A stretch of DNA of 16,773 bases, taken from the NCBI GenBank assembly GCA_947177885.1, contig CAMWWF010000017.1, forward strand, positions 1-16,773. Reading direction: 5' to 3'. This stretch comes from an uncultured Lachnospiraceae bacterium (GTDB lineage Bacteria > Bacillota_A > Clostridia > Lachnospirales > Lachnospiraceae). Of this stretch, positions 1 through 7,293 are shown piece by piece. Within the stretch, counting starts at the first letter, position 1. Each line of letters opens with the position of its first letter. A program made the translations under genes and the position numbers. The notes under the pieces are model-generated. The model searched no databases and was not told the origin of the DNA. It was given only the letters and a program-made list of their open reading frames with translations.

Positions 1-2
1 AT

Positions 3-31
3 GATAATGGTTGTGCCATTATCCTCTTTTT
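3..31 (+). terminator. Terminator-like hairpin at the window edge
   Basis: An 8-bp perfect inverted repeat (GATAATGG at 3-10, CCATTATC at 16-23, loop TTGTG) is followed by a T-rich run CTCTTTTT at 24-31. This is the shape of a rho-independent terminator for a gene that ends left of the window. The stem is AT-rich, and it overlaps the -35 region of the candidate promoter at 11-39, so it could instead be an operator. The upstream gene cannot be seen. Confidence 0.4.
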
Positions 32-39
32 GGTATTAT
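11..39 (+). promoter_or_regulatory. Candidate sigma-A-type promoter for the amino-acid ABC operon
   Basis: TTGTGC (11-16), a 17-nt spacer and TATTAT (34-39), with TG at 31-32 giving an extended -10 element. Transcription would start near 46 and leave a leader of about 135 nt before the permease at 182. That leader has only a weak 5-bp hairpin (GTCAT 118-122 with ATGAC 132-136) and no recognisable riboswitch. If the promoter is real, the operon starts here and the permease is its first gene. Confidence 0.4.
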
Positions 40-181
40 TGTATTTGTTGAATTATGGAAGCTATATGGGTTGTGAAAGACGGGAGCACAGGAGAGCGTT
101 TGAAAGATGGAACCGGAGTCATCAGAATCTTATGACAGGCTGATCATATGATATGACGGCGGAAGAACAGGGAGGGACAGG

Positions 182-877
182 ATGGAACAATCTGAAATCA
201 TCAGAAAGATCACGGCGGCATTTATCACCGGTGATCGATGGAAATTATATTTTAAAGGTCTGGGAGTCACCATGCAGGTGGCGGCCATGGCGGCTGTACT
301 GGGAATCATTATCGGCACCATTGTGGCCTTTATGAAGATTTCCGTGAGGAAGAACGGGAAAAAGACCGTATTGGCGCACATTGCCAATGTGTACATTGAT
401 ATCATCAGGGGAACTCCCTCTGTGCTTCAGCTTATGATCATGTATTTTGCGATCCTGGCCAGCAGCAAGAATGCAGTTATGATAGCGGGACTGTCCTTCG
501 GCATTAACTCCGGGGCCTATGTGGCGGAGATCATCCGTGCCGGGATTCTGGCGGTGGACAAGGGACAGACGGAAGCGGGCAGATCTCTGGGCCTTTCCCA
601 TTTCCAGACCATGTGCAATATCGTGATTCCGCAGGCTTTCAAAAATGTCCTTCCGCCTCTGGTAAATGAGTTTATCGTACTGCTGAAGGAGACTGCGATC
701 GTGGGTTATGTGGGTCTGAGCGATCTGACCCGTGTGGCGAACCAGATCGCGTCCAAGACCTTTGATTCTTTTACGCCTCTGATCGGCGCGGCAGTGATCT
801 ATTTTGTTATCATCAAGATCCTGACAAAATTGCTGGAGAAACTGGAAAGGAGGATGCGCAAGAGTGATAATCGTTAA
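182..877 (+). CDS. Polar amino-acid ABC transporter permease (HisM/GlnP type)
   Basis: This 231-residue inner-membrane permease belongs to the polar amino-acid uptake family (HisMQ/GlnP); the subunit forms the transmembrane channel as a dimer. Hydrophobic segments lie at about residues 27-50, 64-101, 170-190 and 200-217. The cytoplasmic EAA loop that docks the ATPase is clear at about 132-152 ([20 protein letters not shown]). The RGTPSVLQ sequence after the second helix is typical of the family. The start is ATG with GGAGGG at 171-176, five bases upstream. Its last 14 nt overlap the ATPase gene, so the two are translationally coupled. No substrate-binding protein gene is present in the window, and the exact amino acid cannot be inferred from the permease. 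Confidence 0.93.
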   Translation: MEQSEIIRKITAAFITGDRWKLYFKGLGVTMQVAAMAAVLGIIIGTIVAFMKISVRKNGKKTVLAHIANVYIDIIRGTPSVLQLMIMYFAILASSKNAVMIAGLSFGINSGAYVAEIIRAGILAVDKGQTEAGRSLGLSHFQTMCNIVIPQAFKNVLPPLVNEFIVLLKETAIVGYVGLSDLTRVANQIASKTFDSFTPLIGAAVIYFVIIKILTKLLEKLERRMRKSDNR

Positions 878-1586
878 GGAACTGTGTAAACAATTTGAAG
901 ATAACCAGGTATTGAAGGGTGTCAATTATCATATCCAGCCGGGGGAGAAGATTGTGGTCATCGGTCCTTCCGGTTCCGGAAAGAGTACGTTTCTGCGCTG
1001 TCTGAACCTGTTGGAGACTCCCACCAGCGGCGAGATCTGGTTTGACGGCCGTAGGATCAACGATCCCAAAGTAAATATCGACGAGGTGCGCCGTCATATG
1101 GGAATGGTGTTCCAGCATTTTAACCTGTTCAACAATCTCACCATTATGAATAATATTACGCTTGCTCCCGTAAAACTGAAGCTGATGAGCGCGGAGGAGG
1201 CCGGAGAAAATGCCCTGAAGCTGCTGCAGCGTGTGGGATTGGCGGAGAAAGCGGACGCTTATCCCAGTTCCCTGAGCGGCGGGCAGAAACAGCGTATTGC
1301 CATTGTGCGTTCCCTTGCCATGAATCCGAAGGTAATGCTCTTTGATGAGCCCACCTCCGCGCTGGATCCTGAGATGGTGGGAGAGGTGCTTGAGGTTATG
1401 AAAGAGCTTGCCGACAGCGGAATGACAATGGTGGTGGTAACCCATGAGATGGGATTTGCCAGAGAGGTGGGGACTAAGGTATTGTTCATGGACGAAGGAA
1501 ACATTGTGGAGGAGAACACGCCCACAGAGTTTTTCAGCCATCCCGAGAGTCCCAGACTGCAGGAATTTCTGTCAAAGGTTCTGTGA
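864..1586 (+). CDS. Polar amino-acid ABC transporter ATP-binding protein (GlnQ type)
   Basis: This 240-residue cytoplasmic ATPase powers the permease encoded just upstream. All motifs are intact: Walker [10 protein letters not shown] (34-42), Q-loop glutamine 84 in MVFQHFNLF, signature LSGGQ (137-141), Walker B VMLFDE (157-162) and switch histidine 194 in VVVTHEMGF. The length is normal for GlnQ/HisP-type ATPases. The start is GTG at 864, with AAAGGAGG at 846-853 inside the end of the permease gene, so the two reading frames overlap by 14 nt. The glutamine/glutamate/cystine-type subfamily is certain; the substrate is not. No strong terminator follows. Confidence 0.95.
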   Translation: MIIVKELCKQFEDNQVLKGVNYHIQPGEKIVVIGPSGSGKSTFLRCLNLLETPTSGEIWFDGRRINDPKVNIDEVRRHMGMVFQHFNLFNNLTIMNNITLAPVKLKLMSAEEAGENALKLLQRVGLAEKADAYPSSLSGGQKQRIAIVRSLAMNPKVMLFDEPTSALDPEMVGEVLEVMKELADSGMTMVVVTHEMGFAREVGTKVLFMDEGNIVEENTPTEFFSHPESPRLQEFLSKVL

Positions 1587-1708
1587 GGGGAAGCGTTGTA
1601 ACAGTTCAGACAGTCCCTCCCGCGAAGTCAAAATTGCAATGTGTCCTTTGGATAGATTTCCATGTGATTTCGGGAAACCTGGGAGCGCAAATCTGAACTT
1701 CTAAAATG

Positions 1709-1733
1709 ACACTTTTTTCCGAAAAATAAGTGT
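1709..1733. repeat. AT-rich imperfect palindrome upstream of the glycosyltransferase
   Basis: ACACTT (1709-1714) pairs with AAGTGT (1728-1733), and TTTT (1715-1718) can pair with the A-run at 1722-1726, leaving T1727 bulged and a CCG-containing loop. The hairpin has almost no GC in the stem, so it would be a poor terminator. It sits between the ABC operon and the glycosyltransferase and may be a protein-binding site or a weak bidirectional terminator. Confidence 0.3.
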
Positions 1734-1797
1734 TTTGCGGAAAGAGATTTGTGCCGGCGGTATGGATTTGCATGTTGTGGAAAGGCATGGATTTACT

Positions 1798-2838
1798 ATG
1801 ATTACGATTTCTCTGTGTATGATCGTGAAAAATGAAGAGAAAATTCTGAAGAGGTGTCTGGACAGTGTGGCCGACCTCTGTGAGGAGATCATTATCGTGG
1901 ATACAGGTTCCACGGACAGGACGAAGGAGATCGCACGGAAATATACGGACAGGATTTACGATTTTCAGTGGATAGATGATTTCAGCGCTGCAAGAAATTA
2001 TGCATTTTCCAAAGCAACTCAGGAATATATTTATTCTGCCGATGCGGACGAAGTGCTGGATGAGGAGAACCGTCAGCGGTTCCGTGTGCTGAAGGAGGCG
2101 ATGCTTCCGGAGATTGAGATCGTTCAGATGAAATACGGCAACCAGATGCAATTCGGCACAGTGTACAATTATGATGAGGAGTACCGTCCCAAGCTGTTCC
2201 GCCGGCTGCGGGAATTCGTGTGGACGGAGCCCATCCATGAAACCGTGCGGTTAGATCCGGTGGTGTACGACAGTGATGTGGTCATCACCCACCTGCCCGA
2301 AAGCAGTCATGCCGGGCGCGATCTTGCCAATTTTCACAGGCATGTGTCGGAGGGATATCGTCTGTCCCGGCGGCTCCACAATATGTATGCAAGGGAGCTG
2401 CTGATGGCGGGAGATCGGGAGGAGCTTGCCCGGGCATCAGAGTATTTCCGGCAGTCGGCCGCGGATGAGAGCAGAAGCGGTGAAGAGGTGCTGGAGGCGT
2501 GCTGTGTGGCGGCAAGGGCGGCAAGACTGAGTAACGATACGGCAGCTTTTCTGAAATATACATCTAAAGCACTGGCTGCGGGAGCCAGCTCCGAAATCTG
2601 CTGCGAGCTGGGAAGCTTTTATGAGGAGGCGGGAGACTTTGAGGAGGCCGTTCTGTGGTATTACAATGCGGTGTATGAGACACAGCCGGTTTTGCAGCTC
2701 ATCTGCGGCGGAGAGACCGGCCTGGAGGGGATGATCCGCTGTTATCGGGCACTCGGATGCAGTGAACAGGAGGAATGCTATTGTCGAGAGCTTGAACGCT
2801 GGCGGGCGGAGAACAGCAGCGTGAGACCGGAGGGCTGA
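1798..2838 (+). CDS. Family 2 glycosyltransferase with helical (TPR-like) C-terminal region
   Basis: With the ATG at 1798 this is a 346-residue soluble protein. The start MITISLCMIVKNEE is the usual N-terminus of one GT2 subfamily; a TTG at 1735 and an ATG at 1762 would add residues that fit nothing. The GT-A fold motifs are present: IIIVDTGSTDRT (32-42) for the nucleotide-sugar site, WIDDFSAARNYAF (58-70), and DADE (82-85) as the metal-binding DxD equivalent. The segment RPKLFRR...WTEPIHE is typical of the SunS-like/TPR-linked GT2 group. From about residue 190 to the end the protein is alpha-helical with repeats that look TPR-like (ELGSFYEEAGDFEEAVLWYYNA). The substrate is unknown; peptide or cell-surface glycan transfer is possible. 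The ribosome site is modest (GGAAAGG at 1779-1785). Confidence 0.88.
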   Translation: MITISLCMIVKNEEKILKRCLDSVADLCEEIIIVDTGSTDRTKEIARKYTDRIYDFQWIDDFSAARNYAFSKATQEYIYSADADEVLDEENRQRFRVLKEAMLPEIEIVQMKYGNQMQFGTVYNYDEEYRPKLFRRLREFVWTEPIHETVRLDPVVYDSDVVITHLPESSHAGRDLANFHRHVSEGYRLSRRLHNMYARELLMAGDREELARASEYFRQSAADESRSGEEVLEACCVAARAARLSNDTAAFLKYTSKALAAGASSEICCELGSFYEEAGDFEEAVLWYYNAVYETQPVLQLICGGETGLEGMIRCYRALGCSEQEECYCRELERWRAENSSVRPEG

Positions 2839-3056
2839 CGGAATGAGAAGGCACTGGGGAGGATGAGTTACCCGGCAGGAGAATGGCTGACTGGAGAGAA
2901 GAAGCAGCCCGGCAAAAACTGCGGACCAATCAACAAAGAACCCTCATCGGGAATCGGACGGGAGAACGGAGGTAACGGACAGAATAACAGACTGTCGCGT
3001 GCGGTTAGGAAAAGGAAAGGAACCTCTCCGTGATAACTTCACAATGGAGGATTGAA

Positions 3057-4118
3057 ATGAAGTGGGAAGATAATGTACGAAAAGTAGTGCCCTATGTGGC
3101 AGGGGAGCAGCCCGACAAACCGAATATGATCAAATTAAATACGAATGAGTGCCCGTATCCTCCGGCTCCCGGGGTACAAAAGCTGGCGGCACAGATGGAT
3201 TGCGACGCGCTGCGGCTTTATCCGGATTCCAATACGACGCCGCTTGTGGATGTGCTGGCGGAGTACTATGGGGTCAGACCGGAGCAGGTGTTTGTGGGAG
3301 TGGGTTCTGACGACGTGCTGGCAATGGCGTTTATGACTTTTTTCAACAGTGATCTGCCGATCCTGTTTCCCGATGTGACATATTCCTTTTATGATGTCTG
3401 GGCGAAGCTGCACAGAATCCCTTACCGGACCTGTGCGCTGGATGAGAACTGGCATATCCGTCCGGAGGATTATAAGCAGCCCAACGGCGGTGTGATCTTT
3501 CCCAATCCCAATGCGCCCACAGGGCTGATGGAAAACCCGGATACTGTGGAGGAGATCATCCGGTCGAATCCGGATGTGATCGTCATTGTGGATGAGGCTT
3601 ATGTGGATTTCGGAGGTGTCAGCGCGCTGCCCCTGTTGGAAAAGTATGAGAATCTGCTGGTGGTGCAGACATTTTCAAAGTCCCGTTCCATGGCGGGCTT
3701 GCGGATCGGATTCTGTATCGGTAATGAGAAACTGATCCGGTACTTAAATGATGTGAAGTTTTCCTTTAACTCCTATACCATGAATTACCCTTCCCAGATG
3801 CTGGGTGTGGAGGGTGTCAGGGACGACGCCTATTTTAAGTCCGTTACGGGGAAGATTGTGGACACAAGGGAGCGGGTCAAAAGGGAATTGGCAGAGCTTG
3901 GTTTTACTTTTCCGGATTCCAGGGCGAATTTTATCTTTGCGTCCCATAAGACGGTGCCGGCGGAGAAAATTTTTCAGGCGCTCAGGGAGGCGGATATCTA
4001 TGTGCGCTATTGGAACAGGCCAAGGATTTCGAATTCCCTGCGCATCACAATAGGTACGGATGAACAGATGGATCGTCTGATCGCGTTTTTGAAAGATTTT
4101 CTGAGGGTGAACGGGTAA
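3057..4118 (+). CDS. hisC: Histidinol-phosphate aminotransferase
   Basis: This 353-residue PLP enzyme of fold type I converts imidazole-acetol phosphate plus glutamate to histidinol phosphate in histidine synthesis. Seen in the protein: KLNTNECPYPPAPGV near the N-terminus (26-40), NPNAPTG (150-156) with the PLP-ring-binding Asn, DEAY (179-182), and the Schiff-base lysine 208 in TFSKSRSMAGLRIGF. The substrate-carboxylate Arg is in SLRITIG near the C-terminus. The ATG at 3057 has TGGAGG at 3045-3050; the in-frame GTG at 3030 has no ribosome site. No other his genes are nearby, so this is a solitary hisC. Some solitary HisC-like enzymes also act on aromatic amino acids or cobalamin precursors, but the motifs and length favour the classic role. 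Confidence 0.9.
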   Translation: MKWEDNVRKVVPYVAGEQPDKPNMIKLNTNECPYPPAPGVQKLAAQMDCDALRLYPDSNTTPLVDVLAEYYGVRPEQVFVGVGSDDVLAMAFMTFFNSDLPILFPDVTYSFYDVWAKLHRIPYRTCALDENWHIRPEDYKQPNGGVIFPNPNAPTGLMENPDTVEEIIRSNPDVIVIVDEAYVDFGGVSALPLLEKYENLLVVQTFSKSRSMAGLRIGFCIGNEKLIRYLNDVKFSFNSYTMNYPSQMLGVEGVRDDAYFKSVTGKIVDTRERVKRELAELGFTFPDSRANFIFASHKTVPAEKIFQALREADIYVRYWNRPRISNSLRITIGTDEQMDRLIAFLKDFLRVNG

Positions 4119-4163
4119 GGCAGATATTAGAACTGACAATCAAATGTAGAATGGAGAAATGAA

Positions 4164-5027
4164 ATGATCAAAAGTATTTTAAAAGGCATGTTAATTGGGA
4201 TCGCAAATATTATCCCCGGCGTCAGCGGCGGCACAATGATGGTGTCCATGGGTATCTATGACAAACTGATCCATTGTATCACCCACCTGTTCAGTGAGTT
4301 TAAGGAAAGTGTCAAATTCCTTTTTCCCATCGCCATCGGTATGGGAATCGCCATCATTGCAAGCGCTTTCGGATTGGAGTGGCTGTTTGAAAGCTTTCCC
4401 GTCCAGGCGAACCTTTTGTTTATAGGACTGATTCTGGGCAGCCTGCCGATCATGTGGAAAAATGTAAAAAGAAGCAGGATGAAGGCCGGCCATCTGATCG
4501 CTGCGCTTGCCTTCTTTGCGCTGGTCGTGGGAATGGCGGCTTTCGGCGGTACAGAGGGGGCGGCGGCAAATCTGACATTCAGCATTGTGAACGTGCTGAA
4601 GCTTTTTCTGGTTGGCATCGTTGCTTCCGCAACTATGGTGATTCCCGGTGTCAGCGGTTCCATGGTGCTGATGCTGATGGGCTTTTATCAGCCCATTTTA
4701 AGCGCTATCACTGATTTTATCGAGGCGCTGACCAGCTTTGACATGGATGGGATTTTTGCCGGTATCGGTATTCTGGCTCCTTTCGGCATTGGTGTGGTGG
4801 CAGGAGTCTTTGCGGTAGCGAAGGTGGTGGAGATCATATTTGAGAAATTTCCCCTTTATGCTTATTGGGCGATCATCGGTCTGGTGGTGGCGTCTCCTGT
4901 TGCCATTGCGCTGATGGGAGGATTCGCGGCTCTGAGCGGCATGGGTGCGATGATGATCGTGCATCTGCTGACAGGCGCGGTTGCACTGATCGCAGGCTTT
5001 GTTGTGGCGATGAAGCTGGGCGAATAG
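4164..5027 (+). CDS. DUF368 family membrane protein (polyprenyl-phosphate transporter type)
   Basis: This 287-residue multi-pass membrane protein has the two DUF368 hallmark loops, each with PGVSG: IANIIPGVSGGTMMVSMGIY (residues 13-32) and TMVIPGVSGSMVLMLMGFY (157-175). The two copies reflect an internal duplication in the fold. Hydrophobic segments fall at about 55-75, 83-97, 110-128, 145-175, 190-220, 235-250 and 262-283. Work on DUF368 members (PopT) ties the family to recycling undecaprenyl phosphate across the membrane for envelope synthesis; applying that here is inference from family membership. The gene starts 45 nt after hisC with a GGAG site at 4153-4156. A repeat cluster begins three bases after its stop codon. 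Confidence 0.88.
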   Translation: MIKSILKGMLIGIANIIPGVSGGTMMVSMGIYDKLIHCITHLFSEFKESVKFLFPIAIGMGIAIIASAFGLEWLFESFPVQANLLFIGLILGSLPIMWKNVKRSRMKAGHLIAALAFFALVVGMAAFGGTEGAAANLTFSIVNVLKLFLVGIVASATMVIPGVSGSMVLMLMGFYQPILSAITDFIEALTSFDMDGIFAGIGILAPFGIGVVAGVFAVAKVVEIIFEKFPLYAYWAIIGLVVASPVAIALMGGFAALSGMGAMMIVHLLTGAVALIAGFVVAMKLGE

Positions 5028-5030
5028 GAA

Positions 5031-5206
5031 GAGCATCCGGAAATGCCTCTGTCGGCAAAGGCAAGGCGTTGTCCGGTCGGGCGCGGAACGGAAATAGAAG
5101 CGGCATCTGCCCGGACAGTGCCTGGAGCATTTGCGGACGTTGGAGCATCCACAAATGCCTCTGCCGGCAAAGGCGTTGTCCGGTCGGAGGCGGAATTGAA
5201 AAAAGA
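5031..5206. repeat. Cluster of two direct repeats with an inverted partial copy between them
   Basis: Copy 1 (5031-5097) and copy 2 (5143-5206) share GAGCATCC..AAATGCCTCTG, CGGCAAAGGC, GTTGTCCGGTCGG and GCGGAA in the same order, with few substitutions and one 5-nt indel. Between them, 5112-5137 read on the opposite strand resembles a shortened copy (TCCGCAAATGC then CTGTCCG). Each copy has short internal palindromes (GAGCAT..ATGCCTC; GGCGTTGTCCGG with CCGGACAGTGCC at 5111-5122). The cluster fills the whole spacer between the DUF368 gene and the methyltransferase ribosome site. It has no spacers of even length and is not a CRISPR. It looks like a REP-type or miniature mobile repeat family. Confidence 0.75.
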
Positions 5207-5224
5207 TTGACGCGGGAGGCTTGT

Positions 5225-6046
5225 ATGGACGCGTATCGGGATTTCTCGGCGGTTTATGATGAGTTTATGGATAATGTGCCTTATGGGCAGTGGAGTGAGA
5301 GACTGCATGAACTCATAGAAAAATACGGGGTGTCAAAGCCAGTGCGGGATGCGGAGGACGCTCTGGTATCGGAGCGCAATCTGGTGCTGGATCTCGGATG
5401 CGGCACGGGAACGCTGACGGAGATGATGTACCGCAAAGGTTATGATATGATCGGGGCAGATGTCTCCGAAGATATGCTGAATGTCGCCATGGAGAAGCGG
5501 GCGGCAGGCGGGGCTTCCATTCTCTATCTGAATCAGGATATGCGGGAACTGGAATTGTACAGCACGGTAGGTACGGTGTACAGTGTGTGTGATTCTCTGA
5601 ATTATATTCTGGAAGAGGCGGAACTGGTGACCGTATTTTCTCTGGTGAACAATTACCTTTATCCCGGGGGCATTTTTATCTTTGACTTTAACACCGTTTA
5701 CAAGTATGAGAAGATCATCGGGGATACTGTCATAGCGGAGAACCGGGAGGACTGCAGCTTTATCTGGGAGAATTTCTACAATCCGGAGAACGAGATCAAC
5801 GAGTATGACCTGACTGTCTTTGCAAAGCAGGAAAATGAACTGTTTCGAAGATTTACGGAGACTCATTTTCAGAGAGGATATCGTGCGGAACAGATGAGAA
5901 TGCTGGTGGAGCGTGCCGGTATGAAGATTCTGGAGATGACGGACGCTGACACAGGGGAAGATGTGACTGCTGAAAGTCAGAGAATTTATATTGTGGCACA
6001 GGAGTGGGGAAAGAACACGAAACGGGAAGAAACTAAACTCCCATGA
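5225..6046 (+). CDS. Class I SAM-dependent methyltransferase
   Basis: This 273-residue cytosolic protein has a Rossmann-type methyltransferase core. Motif I is VLDLGCGTGTLTEMM (54-68), the ribose-binding acid is D79 in GADVSEDML, and the next motif is LNQDMREL. A short helical N-terminus (MDAYRDFSAVYDEFMDNVPYGQWSERL) is typical of the group that includes small-molecule methyltransferases in Firmicutes. The C-terminal half has a beta-rich insertion (FIWENFYNPENEINEYDLTVF) that would cap the substrate site. The start is the ATG at 5225 with GGGAGG at 5214-5219. The reading frame stays open upstream to 4865, but that stretch overlaps the DUF368 gene and the repeats and has no ribosome site. The substrate is unknown. 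Confidence 0.88.
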   Translation: MDAYRDFSAVYDEFMDNVPYGQWSERLHELIEKYGVSKPVRDAEDALVSERNLVLDLGCGTGTLTEMMYRKGYDMIGADVSEDMLNVAMEKRAAGGASILYLNQDMRELELYSTVGTVYSVCDSLNYILEEAELVTVFSLVNNYLYPGGIFIFDFNTVYKYEKIIGDTVIAENREDCSFIWENFYNPENEINEYDLTVFAKQENELFRRFTETHFQRGYRAEQMRMLVERAGMKILEMTDADTGEDVTAESQRIYIVAQEWGKNTKREETKLP

Positions 6047-6109
6047 ATTCCGATGCACCACCATAAATAGAAAGTAAGACAATAAGGAGAATCGTCTGGG
6101 AGTTTAGTT
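6031..6109. repeat. 12-bp perfect inverted repeat across the methyltransferase stop codon
   Basis: AACTAAACTCCC (6031-6042) and GGGAGTTTAGTT (6098-6109) are exact reverse complements, 55 nt apart. The left arm lies in the last codons of the methyltransferase gene. A 7-nt direct repeat GATGCAC follows each arm (6052-6058 and 6110-6116). The loop is AT-rich with no coding potential. It could end the methyltransferase transcript through a long hairpin, although no T-run follows, or be the remains of a small inserted element. Confidence 0.6.
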
Positions 6110-6159
6110 GATGCACACAAGCTCCATAGAATATACAGGTTGGCGCAGAGCTGTCTCGC

Positions 6160-6183
6160 AAAACCATAAAGCAACATGGTTTT
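6160..6183. repeat. 8-bp hairpin just upstream of the hslO promoter
   Basis: AAAACCAT (6160-6167) pairs perfectly with ATGGTTTT (6176-6183) around an 8-nt loop. The right arm ends in TTTT, so it could work as a weak terminator. The arm runs into the -35 box (TTGACT, 6182-6187) of the candidate hslO promoter, so an operator role is also possible. Confidence 0.5.
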
Positions 6184-6210
6184 GACTTCGCGGTGCCAGA
6201 ATGGTATAGG
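6182..6210 (+). promoter_or_regulatory. Candidate sigma-A-type promoter of hslO
   Basis: TTGACT (6182-6187), a 17-nt spacer and TATAGG (6205-6210), with TG at 6202-6203 (extended -10). Transcription would start near 6217, leaving a short leader of about 38 nt before the hslO ATG. No second promoter of similar quality is visible between the methyltransferase stop and hslO, so hslO probably starts its own transcript. Confidence 0.55.
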
Positions 6211-6254
6211 AACTTTTAAAATAACGCGGAAAGGAAGCAACACAGGGAACAGAC

Positions 6255-7133
6255 ATGCCAGATTATATTGTGCGAGCAACTGCTGCAAATGCCCAGATCA
6301 GGGCCTGCGCCTGTACCACCAGGGAGACGGTGGAGACAGCCAGAACGGCGCATAATACCAGCCCCGTGGTGACGGCAGCGTTGGGCAGACTGCTGAGTGC
6401 GGGAGCCATGATGGGCAGTATGCTGAAAGGAGAAGAGGACATCCTGACGCTGCAGATCAAGGGAGACGGTCCCATGCAGGGTCTGACCGTTACGGCCAAT
6501 TCCCGGGGAAAAGTCAAAGGTTATGCCTGTGTTCCCGATGTGATCCTGCCGGCAAACGCCATGGGAAAGCTGGACGTGGGAGGAGCGATAGGCACCGGGA
6601 TCTTAAGCGTGGTAAAGGATATGGGATTAAAAGAGCCGTATGCAGGGCAGACTTTACTGCAGACAGGCGAGATCGCCGAGGATCTGACCTATTATTTTGC
6701 CACCTCTGAGCAGGTACCGTCGTCCGTGGGCCTTGGGGTGCTCATGAACCGCGATAACACAGTACGGCAGGCAGGCGGATTTATCATTCAGCTGATGCCT
6801 TTTGTGGAGGATGCGGTGATCGATCGTCTGGAGGAAAATCTGAAAAAGATCAGTCCTGTCACTGCCATGCTGGACGAGGGTAATACTCCTGAACAAATGC
6901 TGGAGCTGGTTCTGGAGGGATTGTCCGTGGAGGTGACAGATACCATGCCTGCAGCTTTTGGCTGTGACTGCAGCAAAGAGCGTGTGGAGAAGGCGCTGGT
7001 CAGTCTGGGCAGGAAAGAGCTGCAGGATATGATAGACGAGGGAGAAGGAATCACGGTCAACTGTCACTTCTGTAATAAGGATTATAAATTCTATCCGGAG
7101 GACTTAAAGGATCTGTACCACAGAAGCAAATAG
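6255..7133 (+). CDS. hslO: Redox-regulated molecular chaperone Hsp33
   Basis: This 292-residue cytosolic holdase is switched on by oxidative stress. The N-terminus MPDYIVRATAANAQIRACACTTRETVETA matches the family, followed by HNTSPVVTAALGRLLSAGAMMGSM. The C-terminal zinc switch is complete: Cys237 and Cys239 (CDC) plus Cys270 and Cys273 (CHFC). In known members these bind Zn when reduced and form disulfides when oxidised, exposing the client-binding surface. The length is typical. Cys18 and Cys20 near the N-terminus are extra cysteines of unknown use. The start ATG has only GGGAA close by (6248-6252) and a better AAAGGAAG farther upstream (6229-6236), so translation may be moderate. It has its own candidate promoter. 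Confidence 0.96.
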   Translation: MPDYIVRATAANAQIRACACTTRETVETARTAHNTSPVVTAALGRLLSAGAMMGSMLKGEEDILTLQIKGDGPMQGLTVTANSRGKVKGYACVPDVILPANAMGKLDVGGAIGTGILSVVKDMGLKEPYAGQTLLQTGEIAEDLTYYFATSEQVPSSVGLGVLMNRDNTVRQAGGFIIQLMPFVEDAVIDRLEENLKKISPVTAMLDEGNTPEQMLELVLEGLSVEVTDTMPAAFGCDCSKERVEKALVSLGRKELQDMIDEGEGITVNCHFCNKDYKFYPEDLKDLYHRSK

Positions 7134-7148
7134 AACACGGTCGGGCGG

Positions 7149-7177
7149 TTGATGTATGTTTTCGGGAAAGTTACGAT
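7149..7177 (+). promoter_or_regulatory. Candidate promoter of nadE
   Basis: TTGATG (7149-7154), a 17-nt spacer and TACGAT (7172-7177), each 4/6 to consensus. A start near 7184 would leave a leader of about 110 nt. Other AT-rich hexamers nearby (TATAAA at 7267-7272) lack a well-spaced -35. No NAD-sensing riboswitch is apparent. Confidence 0.3.
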
Positions 7178-7293
7178 TTTACGATTATAAGTTGGAATAA
7201 TTGGAGAAAATATGATTCGGGACTGACCGGGAAAAGGGAAATACATTTTGGTGAAACAATTTGGAGTATAAATAAAGCAGAACGGAGACGCAC

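Noticed and set aside
3..143. Open frame reaching the left edge (a hydrophobic stretch and a basic tail, stop at 141-143) as the end of an upstream membrane protein gene
   Set aside because: It overlaps a terminator-like hairpin and a good promoter, its hydrophobic part comes from a T-rich run, and its base composition differs from the genes. Without the upstream sequence I cannot support it.
2863..3033. 56-codon ORF between the glycosyltransferase and hisC (MSYPAGEWLTGEKK...)
   Set aside because: GGGGAGG abuts the ATG with no spacing, the product is a low-complexity polar peptide, and no family resemblance is seen. The 218-nt spacer (2839-3056) otherwise shows no clear promoter, terminator or leader.
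5031..5206. CRISPR array
   Set aside because: Only two imperfect direct copies of about 65 nt plus one inverted fragment; no regular repeat-spacer pattern and no cas genes.
4865..5224. 120-codon upstream extension of the methyltransferase frame
   Set aside because: It overlaps the DUF368 gene and the repeat cluster, has no ribosome site, and the methyltransferase homology begins at the ATG at 5225 with a good GGGAGG.
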